From positions 7,829,538 to 7,893,537 of the forward strand of contig OX467091.1 of the NCBI GenBank assembly GCA_950106755.1: a stretch of 64,000 bases of DNA, read 5' to 3'. Below are positions 50,061 to 61,669 of the stretch, piece by piece. The DNA is from Climacium dendroides (Eukaryota > Streptophyta > Bryopsida > Hypnales > Climaciaceae). The notes beneath the pieces are model-generated. The model worked only from the letters and a program-made list of their open reading frames with translations. It made no database searches and was not told where the DNA came from. The position numbers were made by a program, and so were the translations under genes. The first letter of the stretch is position 1, and every line of letters starts with the position of its first letter.

Positions 50061-50893
50061 ACTAGCACCTATGAACCTCTAACCCCTAAAAACCAAACCA
50101 AAAGGTTAAAATTGGATTACATTTATGTTGATAGATATTTGAATAAGTCATATAGTGACTTTGTTTTTATCAAAATCTTTGTTTGGACCTACAATATTTT
50201 TTGTTGATTCTCTTGATATGAATATGGCCTAATTGGCCTCAACCAAATTATAATTTTAAAATTATGATAAGTTAAATTGGTCGTTTTCAAATAATGAATC
50301 ATTTTTCTTCAAGCGTTAGATAAGGTTAGTCCCAATGTCCATAAGTATAATTTATCCTAGATATAAGCATTTTATTCATATACCAATTCTAAACTGTACA
50401 TTATAAGGGCAACGAAAGAATCATTTGTAGAAGGTGAAAGCTTTGATTCCTAAACTCTATTGATTTCATGCAAGTTTTGATTACTATTCTTAACTCCATC
50501 TTGGATGAGTTGGGAGGATCCTTGGCCTTCAAGTAGTGAAGGGCTATACCAAGTTCAAATCTTGCCAAAGATGCAATATTTATTAGTACTTTTAATTTGA
50601 AACTAGTTTTTGTTGCATTACATCAATCAAACAATTTAGATATTGCCAATGTTAGTTTGGAGGAAATTGGCTAGTGAAAAATTGATATTTTGAAAATAAA
50701 TTGGTTCATTTAGTGATTGAGAGGATGCAACCAATGATTGCTAGAAAAAAACTTGGTTCATTTCTATGGAAGGAAGAAATCAACTTATGGAGCCCAAAAT
50801 TTAACACTGGTTTCAAGTGGTGATCCTACTTTTCCATTGAAAGGTCGAGATCTTTGCAAAGTAGTTATGGTGGAGGCACCCATAACCAACCAC

Positions 50894-51506
50894 TTAATCC
50901 CTAAATGATTGCTACTTTTTAGGGTAGTGAGAAAAAATTGTGAAAAATTGCTACTTTTTAGGGTAGTGAGAAAAAATTGTGAAAAATTGCTATTTTTTAG
51001 GGTAGTGAGAAAAAAATGAATTTGCTTTTTAGAAATTCAATAATACAAATTTGTATTAGATTACTATAGGAATGTGGGAAAAAATTCAGAAACTTTGCTC
51101 ACATAGATTGAAAGATTATGACTTTTGAAGTTAGAAGATTTTTTTTTACCTTACTTGACAAAGCCAGCAACCTTTAACTCCTCCTAAAGTGAGATTTTTA
51201 AACTAGACATAGTTATTTTTTTGACTTTGGGGTTTAGATCATGTAAGTTATATATTTTTCAAATTTTAGAAGTGAAAAAAGAGTTTGGCAAAAGTTTCTA
51301 AAGTTGCCTAAGTTGCCACAAAAGTTCAAAGTAGTATAACTTTTGATCCAAGTACTTGATTGCCAAAAAAATGATATTCTCATTGAAGGGCTACGTTTTC
51401 ACACCTTGTGTTAAGATTTCATGAATATCAAATAAAATTGACTTCATAGGATCCTACCTAGATTTTCAATTGTTTGTTCAATAGACAATTGTCTTGTAGG
51501 GGTTAA
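50894..51506. mobile_element. TTAA-flanked TIR element, 613 bp
   Basis: The left end is TTAATCCCTAAATGATT and the right end reads in reverse TTAACCCCTACAAGAC. TTAA is present on both sides (50894-50897 and 51503-51506). The right 190 bases match the left part of the satellite insertion at 37045 in inverse orientation. A 39-bp unit is repeated three times at 50911-51018. Confidence 0.6.
50911..51018. repeat. Three tandem 39-bp units
   Basis: GCTACTTTTTAGGGTAGTGA starts at 50911, 50950 and 50989 (third unit GCTATTTTTTAGGG). The near identity points to a recent expansion within the surrounding element. Confidence 0.9.
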
Positions 51507-51548
51507 GCAATTTTAGAGTAGTGTAAGACAAAGCCAACGTTTTCCTAT

Positions 51549-51710
51549 CACTACTAGAAAATTCAGATTTTATAATGATTTGAATGTGTTGATCATCAAC
51601 ACTTTTCTGTTGATTTCTGTCCAATTCAATAGATTACTATCCAAATCAACAGAAAAGTGTTGATGATCAACACGTCAAAATTAACAAAAAAATTGAATTT
51701 TTTAGTAGTG
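51549..51710. mobile_element. CACTA-type fold-back MITE, 162 bp, TSD TAT
   Basis: The left end is CACTACTAGAAAATTCAG and the right end in reverse is CACTACTAAAAAATTCAA. TAT flanks both sides (51546-51548 and 51711-51713). The centre has GTGTTGATCATCAACAC twice, each itself a palindrome. Confidence 0.85.
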
Positions 51711-51819
51711 TATATGCAAAGACAAAATTTATAGGGATTGCAAAATTTTGATAATTTTATTGCTTGAATTGAAACTACTAAGAAGTTTGAAAGCCAAAAA
51801 TTGGTTTTAATGTCTAAAC

Positions 51820-52240
51820 TAAGGTTGAGGCACCAATTCTCAACCACGCCCAATAAGCAGTGCAGTATTTCCAAGCAAGGGTAGAACAGACTTCCAACTG
51901 AAGTTTGGAGTTTGTTTTTTTGGTCTTTTACAAGGTTGGGACTAATAGGATTATGACACATGTCCTGAAGTAATGAGCAAAAAAAGTAGGGAATAGTGCA
52001 TAGGAAAGTAGTTCTTGAATGATCGGAATTAGGGTACTCTTGAAACATTGACTATTGGTGAAGTACACTTTTTGGCTTCCAAAATTCACAGCCATTTCAA
52101 TTTTGGGAATAAAAATCGTGAAAATTTTGCTATCCCCATATCTCCTATCTTCCTACACGGGAAAAATTTCCGCCACCTCATACTGTGCATGATCTGTTCC
52201 AAAATTGCTTAAATGATCAACTATTGGTGCCTCAACCTTG
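51820..52240 (-). mobile_element. TIR element (TAAGGTTGAGGCACCAAT ends), copy 1, 421 bp
   Basis: The ends are TAAGGTTGAGGCACCAAT and ATTGGTGCCTCAACCTTG. The whole element matches 60196-60601 in inverse orientation (shared GGGACATGTGTCATAA-like, CAAGAACTACTTTCC and CCAAAAAGTGTACTTCAC). There is no transposase frame; the 140-codon frame on the minus strand is shared only in part with the other copy and is broken there, so it is not taken as a gene. The superfamily is uncertain. Confidence 0.8.
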
Positions 52241-53017
52241 TTCCAAATCTGCTCATTAAAGAGACTCCTACTTCTTGTTCACTTTGGCACTCGAAACCAA
52301 GGACATGTGTCCTGATAAGAATGGAAGAATTAATGGTTGGAAACCAAGACTTAATGGTTGGAAATTACTCGCAGCCTCTCTTGAATTTCATACACCCAAT
52401 GGATTGCTGATGGGGCCGTGGTTGGTAATGGGTGCCTTCACTTTACCAAAGTTTGTTGCAGCAGCTTTACCTTACGATGTGAAAGACTTATTATTGCTCT
52501 CAGCTGTGAGCGTTTTCTCAGTCTGATACGTGTGAGCTTTGGAGCATTCCATACACAGTTGACATTTATCAATGAAAGTCTTGCAATTAACTATACAAGA
52601 ATAGAATCTATGACCTTTGTACATAGTGGCACACTTCAAATTCCTTCACACTGTTAGTATACTCCTTTTTGTCATTATATAGTAGTATGCCCAGTGACGT
52701 TGGCACAACCAAAATAAAAGCAAATTTTTTTAATTTTTTAATTTGTAAAACCTTCAAAATTCAATATCTTTTCCAATCATGAGTCAGAGCACTATGAAAC
52801 AAAGCCTATGCACTTCTCCTCACAAAGAGCTTTCCTACGGTAGCAAGAACATGGGTAGGGGATGTATGATCCATAAGATCTCACCATAACAAGCAAACAG
52901 ATAAACAAACAAATAGACAAACAAACATACAAACGGACTAACTTAAGGTACGCATTGTAGGAATGAAATTTAGAATGACATCAATTGATGAAACATAAAA
53001 CCAAGTGTGTTCTTTAA
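52241..53017. other. Intergenic stretch of mixed composition
   Basis: Overlapping frames at 52213-52657 look slightly more protein-like than their surroundings but match no family known to me. They could be a remnant of a gene. AAACAAACATA-type short repeats lie at 52890-52935. Confidence 0.35.
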
Positions 53018-53180
53018 GGTGATAGGCTATAAAATTGCACATGCTCTAAAATCACCCCGAGAAATCACCCACCTCCTCAAATGTACATACACTATATGTA
53101 TATGGTTGTTTTTTCACAGCCTTCAACAATGTACAAACAATGTACATTTTAGGAGGTAGGCAATTTTAGAGCCCTATACC
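53018..53180. mobile_element. Small fold-back element, 163 bp
   Basis: The outer arms GGTGATAGGCTATAAAATTGC and, in reverse, GGTATAGGGCTCTAAAATTGCC pair, and the inner arms ACCTCCTCAAATGTACAT and TACCTCCTAAAATGTACAT pair. Family unknown. Confidence 0.6.
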
Positions 53181-53363
53181 ATTTCAGCTTCAAAATTTTA
53201 GAACTAATTCCACAAAGCTTCAAAAAATATGAAACGACTTGGATTAGATGCCAATTCCACATGTCTTTCAAGGAAAATTTTTCTGAAAATTATTTCAAGA
53301 AGCTTTGCCTCCCCAAAATTCAGTTTCAGCTCTTAAGTCCACCAGCGATTCATGGACCATGTT

Positions 53364-53775
53364 AAGGTAGTATAGCCTTAAAGCGCCCATCTTCTTCAAA
53401 CCGTCCTGTAGGTAACTGTAGAATGGATGTTAGGTGATCCTTGAATGGACCTCTATGGTCTGTTAATGAATTCAAGAAAAGTTATTATTTTTATTGTAAG
53501 AGCCAATCATTGTCTATGGTTTCTGCACATTTCTTTATAAGTCACAAGGGGATGGATTTTGGGACACCTATGGTCACGAATAGGTGCCTATGACCTGAAT
53601 CTTTGAAAATTCATAAGTAATTCAAAAATGCTTGGAAAAATACGAAACTACTTGTGTTGTGTTCTGCAAAAAAAATTCTTTTTCTGAAAAATGGGCTAAA
53701 AATCATTTTGTCCATGGAAACCTGTGAAAAAGGAAAAACAGCTGGTAAATGGTCGCTTTAAGGCCATACTACCTT
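53364..53775. mobile_element. TIR element, 412 bp, ends AAGGTAGTATAGCCTTAAAG
   Basis: A 22-base terminal inverted repeat with one mismatch (53364-53385 with 53754-53775). Bases TA lie at or next to both ends (TTAAGG on the left, CCTTAC on the right), which would suit a TA-target element, but this cannot be proved from one copy. Non-coding inside. Confidence 0.75.
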
Positions 53776-55345
53776 ACCTTATATTCAATCATAAGAACTT
53801 GATATTTTCTTGTGAAAGTTTGAAATCCCCGTGACTTTTTGAAGAAATGATTGTGAAGAGAAATGGGCATTGAATGTCAAATAAAGTTTTTCGGTCAACA
53901 ATCCATTACCAAACTGACATTTGTCAACTTTGGGCAGTGGCATAGCTCAACTATGGAATGAGTTGCCTTCTATTCTAATGAGCTGCGGCCATTGTTCAGA
54001 AAATGCCTTTCTATTAGCAGTCACAAAGCTCACCTCTGTGTATAAAATAGTCACAGGCCAGTATGAAGTTGTGAGTTTGAAGTAATTAAGGGAGGCAACC
54101 CATTTCTGACATGCAGGTATCTCCAAGGCAGGTTTCAACAGTGGGCAAATTTTCAACAGTGTACAGAAGTAGAGTTCATAAGGTTTCCATAAATTTTCAG
54201 ATTTTTATTTCTCAAAACATAATTACTATGAATTTTTTAGCTGGAGATTCTGTTCTACCCATACTCATCACATGGACCTTCCTATTTCTGACCAAGGCAA
54301 CATTGAGAGTCTTGTAGCCAATCATAATGCGCCACACCTGCGCCGGAAGCTGTGCCATAATTGATCACTGGTAATCACCTCCTGCACAGAATTACACCAG
54401 CCCTTCGGTGCCAGAATGGGCCATTGGTCAGGAATGGGTCGCCTCCCATAGCAAAGTTCCAACCAACCTTACCAGCTTTCTCGTGTCGCCTTTATTTATT
54501 TGACAAATCAAAAGCACTTGCCTTATGTAATGAATTCAGTTTCTCTGTGTAAAATTCCTTTGACTGTGTGTGTGCCACAGAAACTAAACCGCCACTCAGG
54601 AATAATTAGGGTTCAAATTCTTGCATGGGAATTTCAATCAACAATTATCGCCAGGCCAGATGGTCAACAAAGTAACAAAAGTAGACAAGATCGAGTTTTT
54701 TATTAATTCCAGAATACGGCACACACAAGTACCCGTACTCCCCCGAAGAACGGCTACTACCAAAACATCATGTCTCAGCTAGAGCTTCCAAACCAACAAC
54801 TCAAAGCACCACTGACACTAATCTCCCCCTCCTTATTATCCTCCTGCTGTTCAACTCCTCCACCGACATTGATTTTATTGACAACTAAAATCCACAGAAG
54901 GAGATCGATCGACTACTAGCTAGCAAAAACGAAAACAGAACCCCGGCCGTCCTGTTGCTAGCTATTGTAATGAAGTGGAGATTCTTCAGCAGATACAAAT
55001 CGTTCAATCGACAAGCTCTAGCTATCTTGCTGTTGCAGCCGTCGGCAACAGTCTTATTGATTCCCATTCAACTGGACAAGACAACCCATGTCATCTTTAC
55101 AAAACTAAACATCTATCTCTCGATCATCACAATGCAACCAGTCACCACCAATTTGAATTTGGAGTCTACGGAAATCAGACCAAGCACGGTCTCGTGCACA
55201 CCATGTCCCCTGTCCCCCACAGCACTTGCATCCTACTCTTCGATCTCGACCCGTGTTGAACGATTTCTGATCTCCTTTATTGTGTTTTCAGTTTTTGTGT
55301 TTTGAGTATTTTTTGGTGTGATTTGGGGTGTGAAAGAGAGGTTGA
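53776..55345. other. Intergenic stretch 3' of the BURP gene
   Basis: GC content is higher than in the neighbouring desert. Overlapping frames of 60-116 codons on both strands show no known family. Part of 54700-55345 may be 3' UTR of the BURP gene. Confidence 0.35.
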
Positions 55346-57844
55346 TTAGTTGGCCGGGGCCCATATCAAGCTGTCGGTGACCCAGTGGCAGGCTTGTGCT
55401 GGCTCGGGATTGTTGCTGTTGTTGCTGTTTTCGGTGGCCATGGTGCCTGCGGCATGGACGGTGTTTTCATGGCATGCGGCGACCTCGCTGATGCGGGATC
55501 CGTCGTTGCGAGACTGCATCTCCACTTGAAAGATGTGCATGCCGCTGGTCTTGCTGGTGTCGTGGCACTCGAAGACGGCGAAAGGGAAGACGCTGTTGCG
55601 GCACACTACGGCACGGTCGTACTGCTTGGTGTCCAGGACCTTCCAGCTGCTGCTGGCCTTGGCCTTGTTGGTGCCGCGGGACTCGCCGGCACCTGCACAG
55701 GGGCGAGGGCAGACGTAGCCTGAATGCGATGAGTCTTCCAGCTCCAGATCGGTTTAGGTTTAGGGTTGAAGTACAGTACTTCAGATACTTGTTAAGCGAA
55801 TTAGTAACAGCTAAGTTCAGGTGAACACAAACGATATATACTAAATCTTGAAAGAGACTTGCATATGATAGGGTTGAATTATTTGCAATGAGATGGACAT
55901 GGTTTTGGGAATTCCGTGACTTTGCATTGAATATTGCTTATTTAAAAGTATCTCAAGTGTTAGTTGAGGCATGTAGAAGAGAGAGCAATAACAATTCAAG
56001 TGAACACTGAAGACATAGAGAGATATTTGCATAGAGAGATATTTGCATAGAGAGAGATTTGCAGATGGGTTTCATAATTCTGGCATGGCAAAATGAGAAG
56101 ATTTGGATTTGGGATTTAGGGTTTACCGGGGATGGAGCTGGAGCGCTGGAGGGCGACAATGCGCTTGTCCTGCGGCAAGTTGGAGCTGACGAACGTCTTC
56201 ATGCCCTCCAACGAGGTCACGCACTCGCGGATCTCCTTGCCCTGCTCCTGCGCTTCGCACTGACCCACGGTGCGCGACATCATGATCGCCAAGTTAGAGT
56301 CTTCGGGAATACTCAGCTTCTGGAAAAGCTCCGGCAATTGGGCACTGCACACAAACAAACCGTAAATGAATTGCAGAATGGATAATTAAACACTCAATAA
56401 CTCCACTCACCGAAAATCTCAAAATTTTCTGAACACCCATAAAATTCCAACAGAGGGAAAACTGGCCATGCACTGCCCCTGTTAATTTCCATGCACCAAC
56501 CTCACCCAACCCGGAAATAAAACGCGCATTACATTGGAAGCAATTCTTGTTCATATTGAAAGCAATTAATTAACGCTGGTTCAGTTTCCGATCCACGTAC
56601 GATAATTTATTAAGTCAAATTAGAATTCAAAAAACCTTAATTCTTGTATGATTGACCCATTTTTGTTTAGTCTTTAGTTGTGATGATGGGGAAGCATGCG
56701 CGCAGCTATTCTTAATAAATGGAAGTTTCAAGCACATCACTGTAGGAATAAAGAATTCATAAAGTAACACGATTCTGGAACCGTGCATTTTTCCTGGAGT
56801 CAGAATGTTTAAGAGTCGACCAATCATCAGAATTTCCAACACAATTTAGAATATGCTAAACCATTTCAAAACTTGGAATGTGCGGTCAATGGCAAGATAT
56901 ATTAATTACGTACTGTACACGTCTGGATCATCTTATGAATCTTTGGCCGGTACGTACCTGGTGAAGGGCATCTTCTCCGCCAGCGCCTGCGGCAAGAACG
57001 ATACTGCCGGGTACGAATCCTGAAGACTCGACGGCACCTCGATCTCTCGGTCCTTGACGATATCCTTCCTGTCAAACTGCATGGCGCGCGTGGCGTCCAC
57101 GAGGTCCCTCGTGCGCTGGAGCAGCTCCTGGTCGACCAACCGACTTTTGGAGATTCGGAGCGTGGGGTCCACGATGGCCATGTCGGCGCTGCACTGCAGC
57201 TGAGCCTCCTGGCAAAACTCCGCGCTGTGGAAGCCCAGCGTGTTGTCGTTGATCTGCGTCAAGTACTTGGCGGTGCGGTCGGCGTCCAGTGGGGAGACGC
57301 GGAGGAGCGAGTTCTGGCTGGTGGGAATGGTGAGGCGCTGGAGACTGCCGGTGCCGGTGTCGGTGTCGTGGATACGGTCGCTGTTCCAGCCCTGCTGGAG
57401 GGTGCCGCTGGGGCGACCAGCTGCCTCGGCCGATAGAACTCCGCCCAACGCCTGCACGTACACCGACACCGAAGGAACGTCTCACCGACAGAGCCACACC
57501 CGTGATTTTCACAGAATGTAACTAATGAAACTAATGAAACTAATCTAATGAATCTAATGTAACTAATAAAACTAATGAATCTAATGAAACTAATGAAACT
57601 AATGAATCTAATGAAACTAATCGATCGATCGATCGAGAGAAAGGTTGGCAACTGCAGTAATACTAATTTCATAGATTTTTTGAACATTTGGATGAAGAAG
57701 TGGCAACAAGCAAACGCATAGGGAGAGACTTGCATGGAGAGAGAAAGTCATGCCAGTGATTAACTGTCATTCAGCTGAAAGATCCGAGAATCTGACGCTT
57801 ACCACGAAGACGAGGATCACTGCGAAGGTCGAGCTGGAAGCCAT
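55346..57844 (-). CDS. BURP-domain secreted protein, complete, 375 aa, four exons
   Basis: Exons on the minus strand: 57844-57803, 57451-56958, 56344-56127 and 55719-55346, all GT-AG. Exon 1 gives MASSSTFAVILVFV, which with the start of exon 2 (ALGGVLSAEA) makes a signal peptide, so the product is probably secreted to the cell wall. Residues 15-150 are a variable region. The BURP domain starts about 165 (MPFTSAQLPELFQKLSIPEDS), has the cysteine pair region CEAQEQGKEIRECVTSLEGM, and ends with FPFAVFECH (CH at 303-304), ACH at 334-335, ACH at 362-363 and LIWAP. The expected first CH of the CH-X10-CH series is CR (291-292), so one His is replaced by Arg. Only 7 residues, not the usual 8, separate the last CH from Trp. 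BURP proteins (RD22, USP, polygalacturonase beta-subunit types) act in cell wall and stress responses; some carry out Cu-dependent peptide cyclisation. Which type this is cannot be told. Confidence 0.93.
57520..57637. repeat. 9-bp minisatellite and CGAT run in BURP intron 1
   Basis: Eleven units of ACTAATGAA or ATGAATCTA phase (9-bp period) run from 57520 to about 57620, followed by (CGAT)4. They lie entirely in the intron that splits the signal peptide. Confidence 0.85.
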
Positions 57845-58195
57845 TTCGGAGACCGACCGAGGATCTAGCACTTCAACAGACTGTAATAAAAACAGAAAAC
57901 CCACAAGTTAATACATGATTTTACACAGAAACTTTGACATAATCCATGAATTCTGACTGCAGCGTGCATGCACGGCAACTAATTTAATGGATCGATACAG
58001 TCAGGATCCATTCGATCTGTAGCTGCTCAGGAACTCGAATTCAATGGAAGCTTCAAAACCTTGCAACTGCGACTGCAGAGAATGAAGTCCTTACAATGAA
58101 AGATCAGGATTCGGAAGAATTGGAACACTGAGTTCAATTGGGACCCAAACCGAGAAGCCCGGGCTGCACACTGACGGCACTGCGCAGGTCGGAGG

Positions 58196-58203
58196 TATAT
58201 ATA
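58196..58203 (-). promoter_or_regulatory. Probable TATA box of the BURP gene
   Basis: TATATATA within GC-rich sequence, read on the minus strand, 352 bases before the start codon. An acceptor-like TTATTACAG near 57885 and a donor-like GTAAGG near 58095 suggest a 5' UTR intron. Inferred from sequence only. Confidence 0.55.
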
Positions 58204-58591
58204 CGGGAGAGCACAGCGGATGAACGTCTGTCTGAATTCAGAGATTTGGATGAGATGCGGAGGGTATCTTTGTGGAGGCCTTGCGTTCTGAGATGAAAAA
58301 GATGGATGAAGATTCAACAGCAGTGATGAGGATCATGTGAAGTGGTACTGTGGTATACTCATGAAGGATGAGCGCTGCCGCCTGGCATGTGAAGTGGGTA
58401 CTGGGTAGTAGATTTATCATCCCTCCTTCACAAGCTTCACCATTGGTGTGGTTCATCATAACTCCCCCAATTCACATGTAACCAAACAATCGATGGCTCC
58501 GGACCTGCTTGAATGCGTCCATTCCGTCACCGCCCTCCACATGATCAATTTTTATAAATTACATTTTCTAGACAGCAATGTTTGCTGTGAC

Positions 58592-58757
58592 AGGGAATAT
58601 CGTTAAAATGGCGATTTTCCATAAGCCATTTTCAGACGGTGTGGTCTACACCATCTAGAACTGGTATAGATTTCAGACCACGCAGTCTGAACTGTAATTA
58701 AAAACTGTGCCAAAGTTGCAGAATGACTGCCATTTTAATTTTAACGAAATTCCCCAT
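58592..58757. mobile_element. Possible fold-back element, 166 bp
   Basis: GGGAATATCGTTAAAATGGC on the left is matched in reverse by GGGGAATTTCGTTAAAATTAAAATGGC on the right, with a 6-base insertion. Inside, GTGGTCTACACCATC and ACACCATCTAGAACTGG show further partial symmetry. No target duplication is evident. Confidence 0.45.
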
Positions 58758-59787
58758 TGTGATTAAAATTTACAGCCTCTCCAGTCAGTTTTATTGAACT
58801 GAATGGGAATGAAGATGTACTACCCAGCTACTGAGTTAATGCTCTCATGTACCCACCCACTAGGGGTTTCAATGATCTTTGATTATTCGGTACAGTACAA
58901 GTGGGATTTCGATAATAAATTAATGAGAATAAATATCAGAAAGAATTATAATAGCTTACGGATAGGAATGCAAGAATATCTATCTTACTATTGATGGTCG
59001 TGTTTGTTGAAATGTCGTGTTTCCGATTTCCAAGATTGGAAGCTCTAAAACTAGAATTCTATTTTAGATTTTGGATTTCAGTAGGGCCATTGAAATGGCT
59101 CTACTTTCACTATAACGTGCCATTTCACGAATACGAGGTTCCTTGTTGTCCAACTAAATTAAAGCCATTGCGTTCACATCTCAGCTTTCAGTTCTCTTCC
59201 TAACAAGAAACAATTACGACTGGTCTCATGCATCAAGGTGTGGTGCACCATATCATTAGTCCTACTAGAGAATGCAGTTCTGCAGGTGATCCAATTTTCA
59301 TGATTTTATGTATTCATTCATTACATTTTTAGTTGAATTCATAATACTTGAACTTGAGTGCACTTGGATGTTTCGATTAATTGCATGGAAATGCATTCCC
59401 TGGGAACTCGATGGGTCTGAGGACGGAAGCTGAAACCCGGTTTTCCTATTGTGGTACAATCCTACGAAGGAGGCAACTTCCAACTGCTCCAACTGTTCCA
59501 ACTGTAAGTGCAGGACATCACGAACTTTGAGCTCGTAATCAGACGCTTTGGAAAACCAGCTCACTTGTAAAATGTAAAGAGGGGGTCATGTTGCCTTTCA
59601 ATATGTACCTCGCAAATTAATAATCTGTAACCAGAGTTACAAATCAGGTTTTCTGTATGAATTCAGCTTCTGTAATTCACACTCAGTCAGATCTTTTCAA
59701 TATCACCCTCTTTAATAATTATCACAATCAACCTCAGGAATTCTTTTTTTTCTTGCTAGTGAGGTCCAATAATTTTTTGGACGTCTG
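58758..59787. other. Intergenic stretch
   Basis: No gene, RNA or repeat recognised; several frames of 60-90 codons overlap without family resemblance. Confidence 0.4.
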
Positions 59788-60017
59788 TTAACCCTTAAAC
59801 GTTGGGTTGGTGACTGTGGAAATCAGCCCTTTTGGAACCGTGTGACATCATCTAGTTTGAAAAAACCAAAAATATTCATAGGGAGTCAAACTATTGTAGA
59901 AGATTTCCCCTTTCCACCCCTAATTCCAAGGATGAATAGTTGCATTTCTGTCCTACAAAGGATAATTCCTTGTCATTCATCAGACAAAAAATGTCCGCGG
60001 CGTTGTTTATGGGTTAA
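59788..60017. mobile_element. TTAA-flanked TIR element, 230 bp
   Basis: The left end is TTAACCCTTAAACGTTGG and the right end in reverse is TTAACCCATAAACAACGCC. TTAA is at both ends (59788-59791 and 60014-60017). The interior has a copy of the repeat found twice at 9037-9181 and 9589-9727. Confidence 0.65.
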
Positions 60018-60195
60018 TAGACATCATATCCAAAACCCTTAAATTGACTGTTATGGGTGCTCCTACCTTAAGGAAAAAGTCATTAGGAATTAAAACAATT
60101 TTATTTTACAACCATTTTGTAGTAATTCATTTACAGCAAAGGCTATTGATAAAGCAAATTTTTAAAAAGTATATTGATTTCTATTCTTGTGTAAT

Positions 60196-60601
60196 TAAGG
60201 TTGAGGCACCAATAGCCAATCATTTAAGAAATTTCGGAGTAGTTCGTGTACAATAGGAGACGGTGGAATTTTTCCCATATAGGGGATAGCAAAATTTTCA
60301 GAATTTTATTACCAAAATTGAAATTATTGTGAATTCTGGGAACCAAAAAGTGTACTTCACGAATAGTCAATGTTTAGAGTCTTCCAATTCCAACCATTCA
60401 AGAACTACTTTCCCGCTCACTATTTCCTACTTTCTTGCTCACTACTTTGGGACATGTGTCATAACCTTATTAGTCCCAACCTTGTCAAAGACCAAAAAAA
60501 TACATTTCAAGCTTTGGTTTAAAATTTGTGCTTTAGTTGGAAATATTACACCCTTACTAATTGAAGATTAGATGTGGTTGACAATTGGTGCTTCAACCTT
60601 A
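60196..60601 (+). mobile_element. TIR element (TAAGGTTGAGGCACCAAT ends), copy 2, 406 bp
   Basis: The ends are TAAGGTTGAGGCACCAATAG and ATTGGTGCTTCAACCTTA. The sequence matches the 51820-52240 copy end to end but lies in the opposite orientation; small insertions and deletions separate them. Non-autonomous; family undetermined. Confidence 0.8.
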
Positions 60602-61669
60602 GTTTCATTGATTGCTAATGCACAAAAAGGTGCAATGTTTATTGTATCAATCATACTACTAAAATCATAACTCCCCCTGTAATATCACAAATGCTACCAT
60701 TAATACTAGCGGCTCGTGCTTGCTATGCTATGCATTCATTGTGTCACATATTAATAAAAATTTGATATATTTGAATAGAATGCATGATAATGATTTCAAT
60801 AAGTCTTTAAAATAATTATAATAATTATTCTAATTATTCTATAAAACTATTTTTAATCGTACTTACATAGAAATCGTATTTTCACACAATGTGATATTAC
60901 AAAAATAGAGTAGCAATTTGCAATCACTTTTGTAATATCACTTTTTACAAAGGGTGATTTTATAGAAATAATATTGTTGTTGCAATTGAGGTGATATTAA
61001 AGAGGATCTATAGGATGATATTATAGAGGTAGCAAATCCATTGCTTCTCTTGGCTTTACACTTCTTTACACTTCTATGATTTTGTGCTTTTCGTGAGCTT
61101 TGAGCTTTCATGATTTCAATTTTCTATTGCTACTACCAAATGATTTTGAGAAATTTATTCAATTGAAGCAATTTTGGATTCCACAACAATTAAATTGTTT
61201 ACAAAGTTTTTGAGATTTATAAGTTTTTCTTTTCAATTCTTCAATTTGGGTTGCCATTTTTTGTAACAATGGAGTCAAATTTCCAATGCATTCTAATGTA
61301 TGTGTATCTTTTATAGTATTTACCATTGCATATGTTTCATTCATCATTCAATAAATTTCTATTGTACATTTCAATATATGCTTACTTATAAAAAAAATTA
61401 TACAAAGATTTTAGTCATTTTTATTTGAAGATTTATTGAAATTTTTGTTCTGCATTCTATCTAATACATAAAAATTCTTATAAAATTCTTATAAAATTCT
61501 AATGATGAATGCGTAGCATAGCAAGCGCCAACCGCTAGTCACTTATAAGAAAGTAACATCATACTCACATCCTCATTGGCTATTTGGCTTTAACTTATAA
61601 AGATAAACTTAGTGCATCATTTCTAAAAGATAACACATCTTATGAGAGCATTTAAATATATTTATAATA
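60602..61669. other. AT-rich intergenic stretch
   Basis: The segment 60700-61520 carries AATATCAC-type phrases repeated about 60-100 bases apart and GCTATG.TATGCATT at the left against AATGCGTAGCATAGCAAGCG at the right. This suggests one more decayed inverted-repeat element (about 60714-61530), not defined further. Confidence 0.35.

Noticed and set aside
50079..51506. A longer 1.43-kb TTAA element with left end CTAACCCCTAAAA
   Set aside because: The left target bases would be CTAA, and a better left end with a perfect TTAA exists at 50894.
51626..52048. 140-codon minus-strand gene
   Set aside because: It runs across a MITE and into a TIR element, and the matching frame in the second element copy is broken.
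55385..55723. 112-codon plus-strand frame with Gly/Ala/Val-rich product
   Set aside because: It is the complement of the last BURP exon, whose minus-strand reading has clear BURP motifs.
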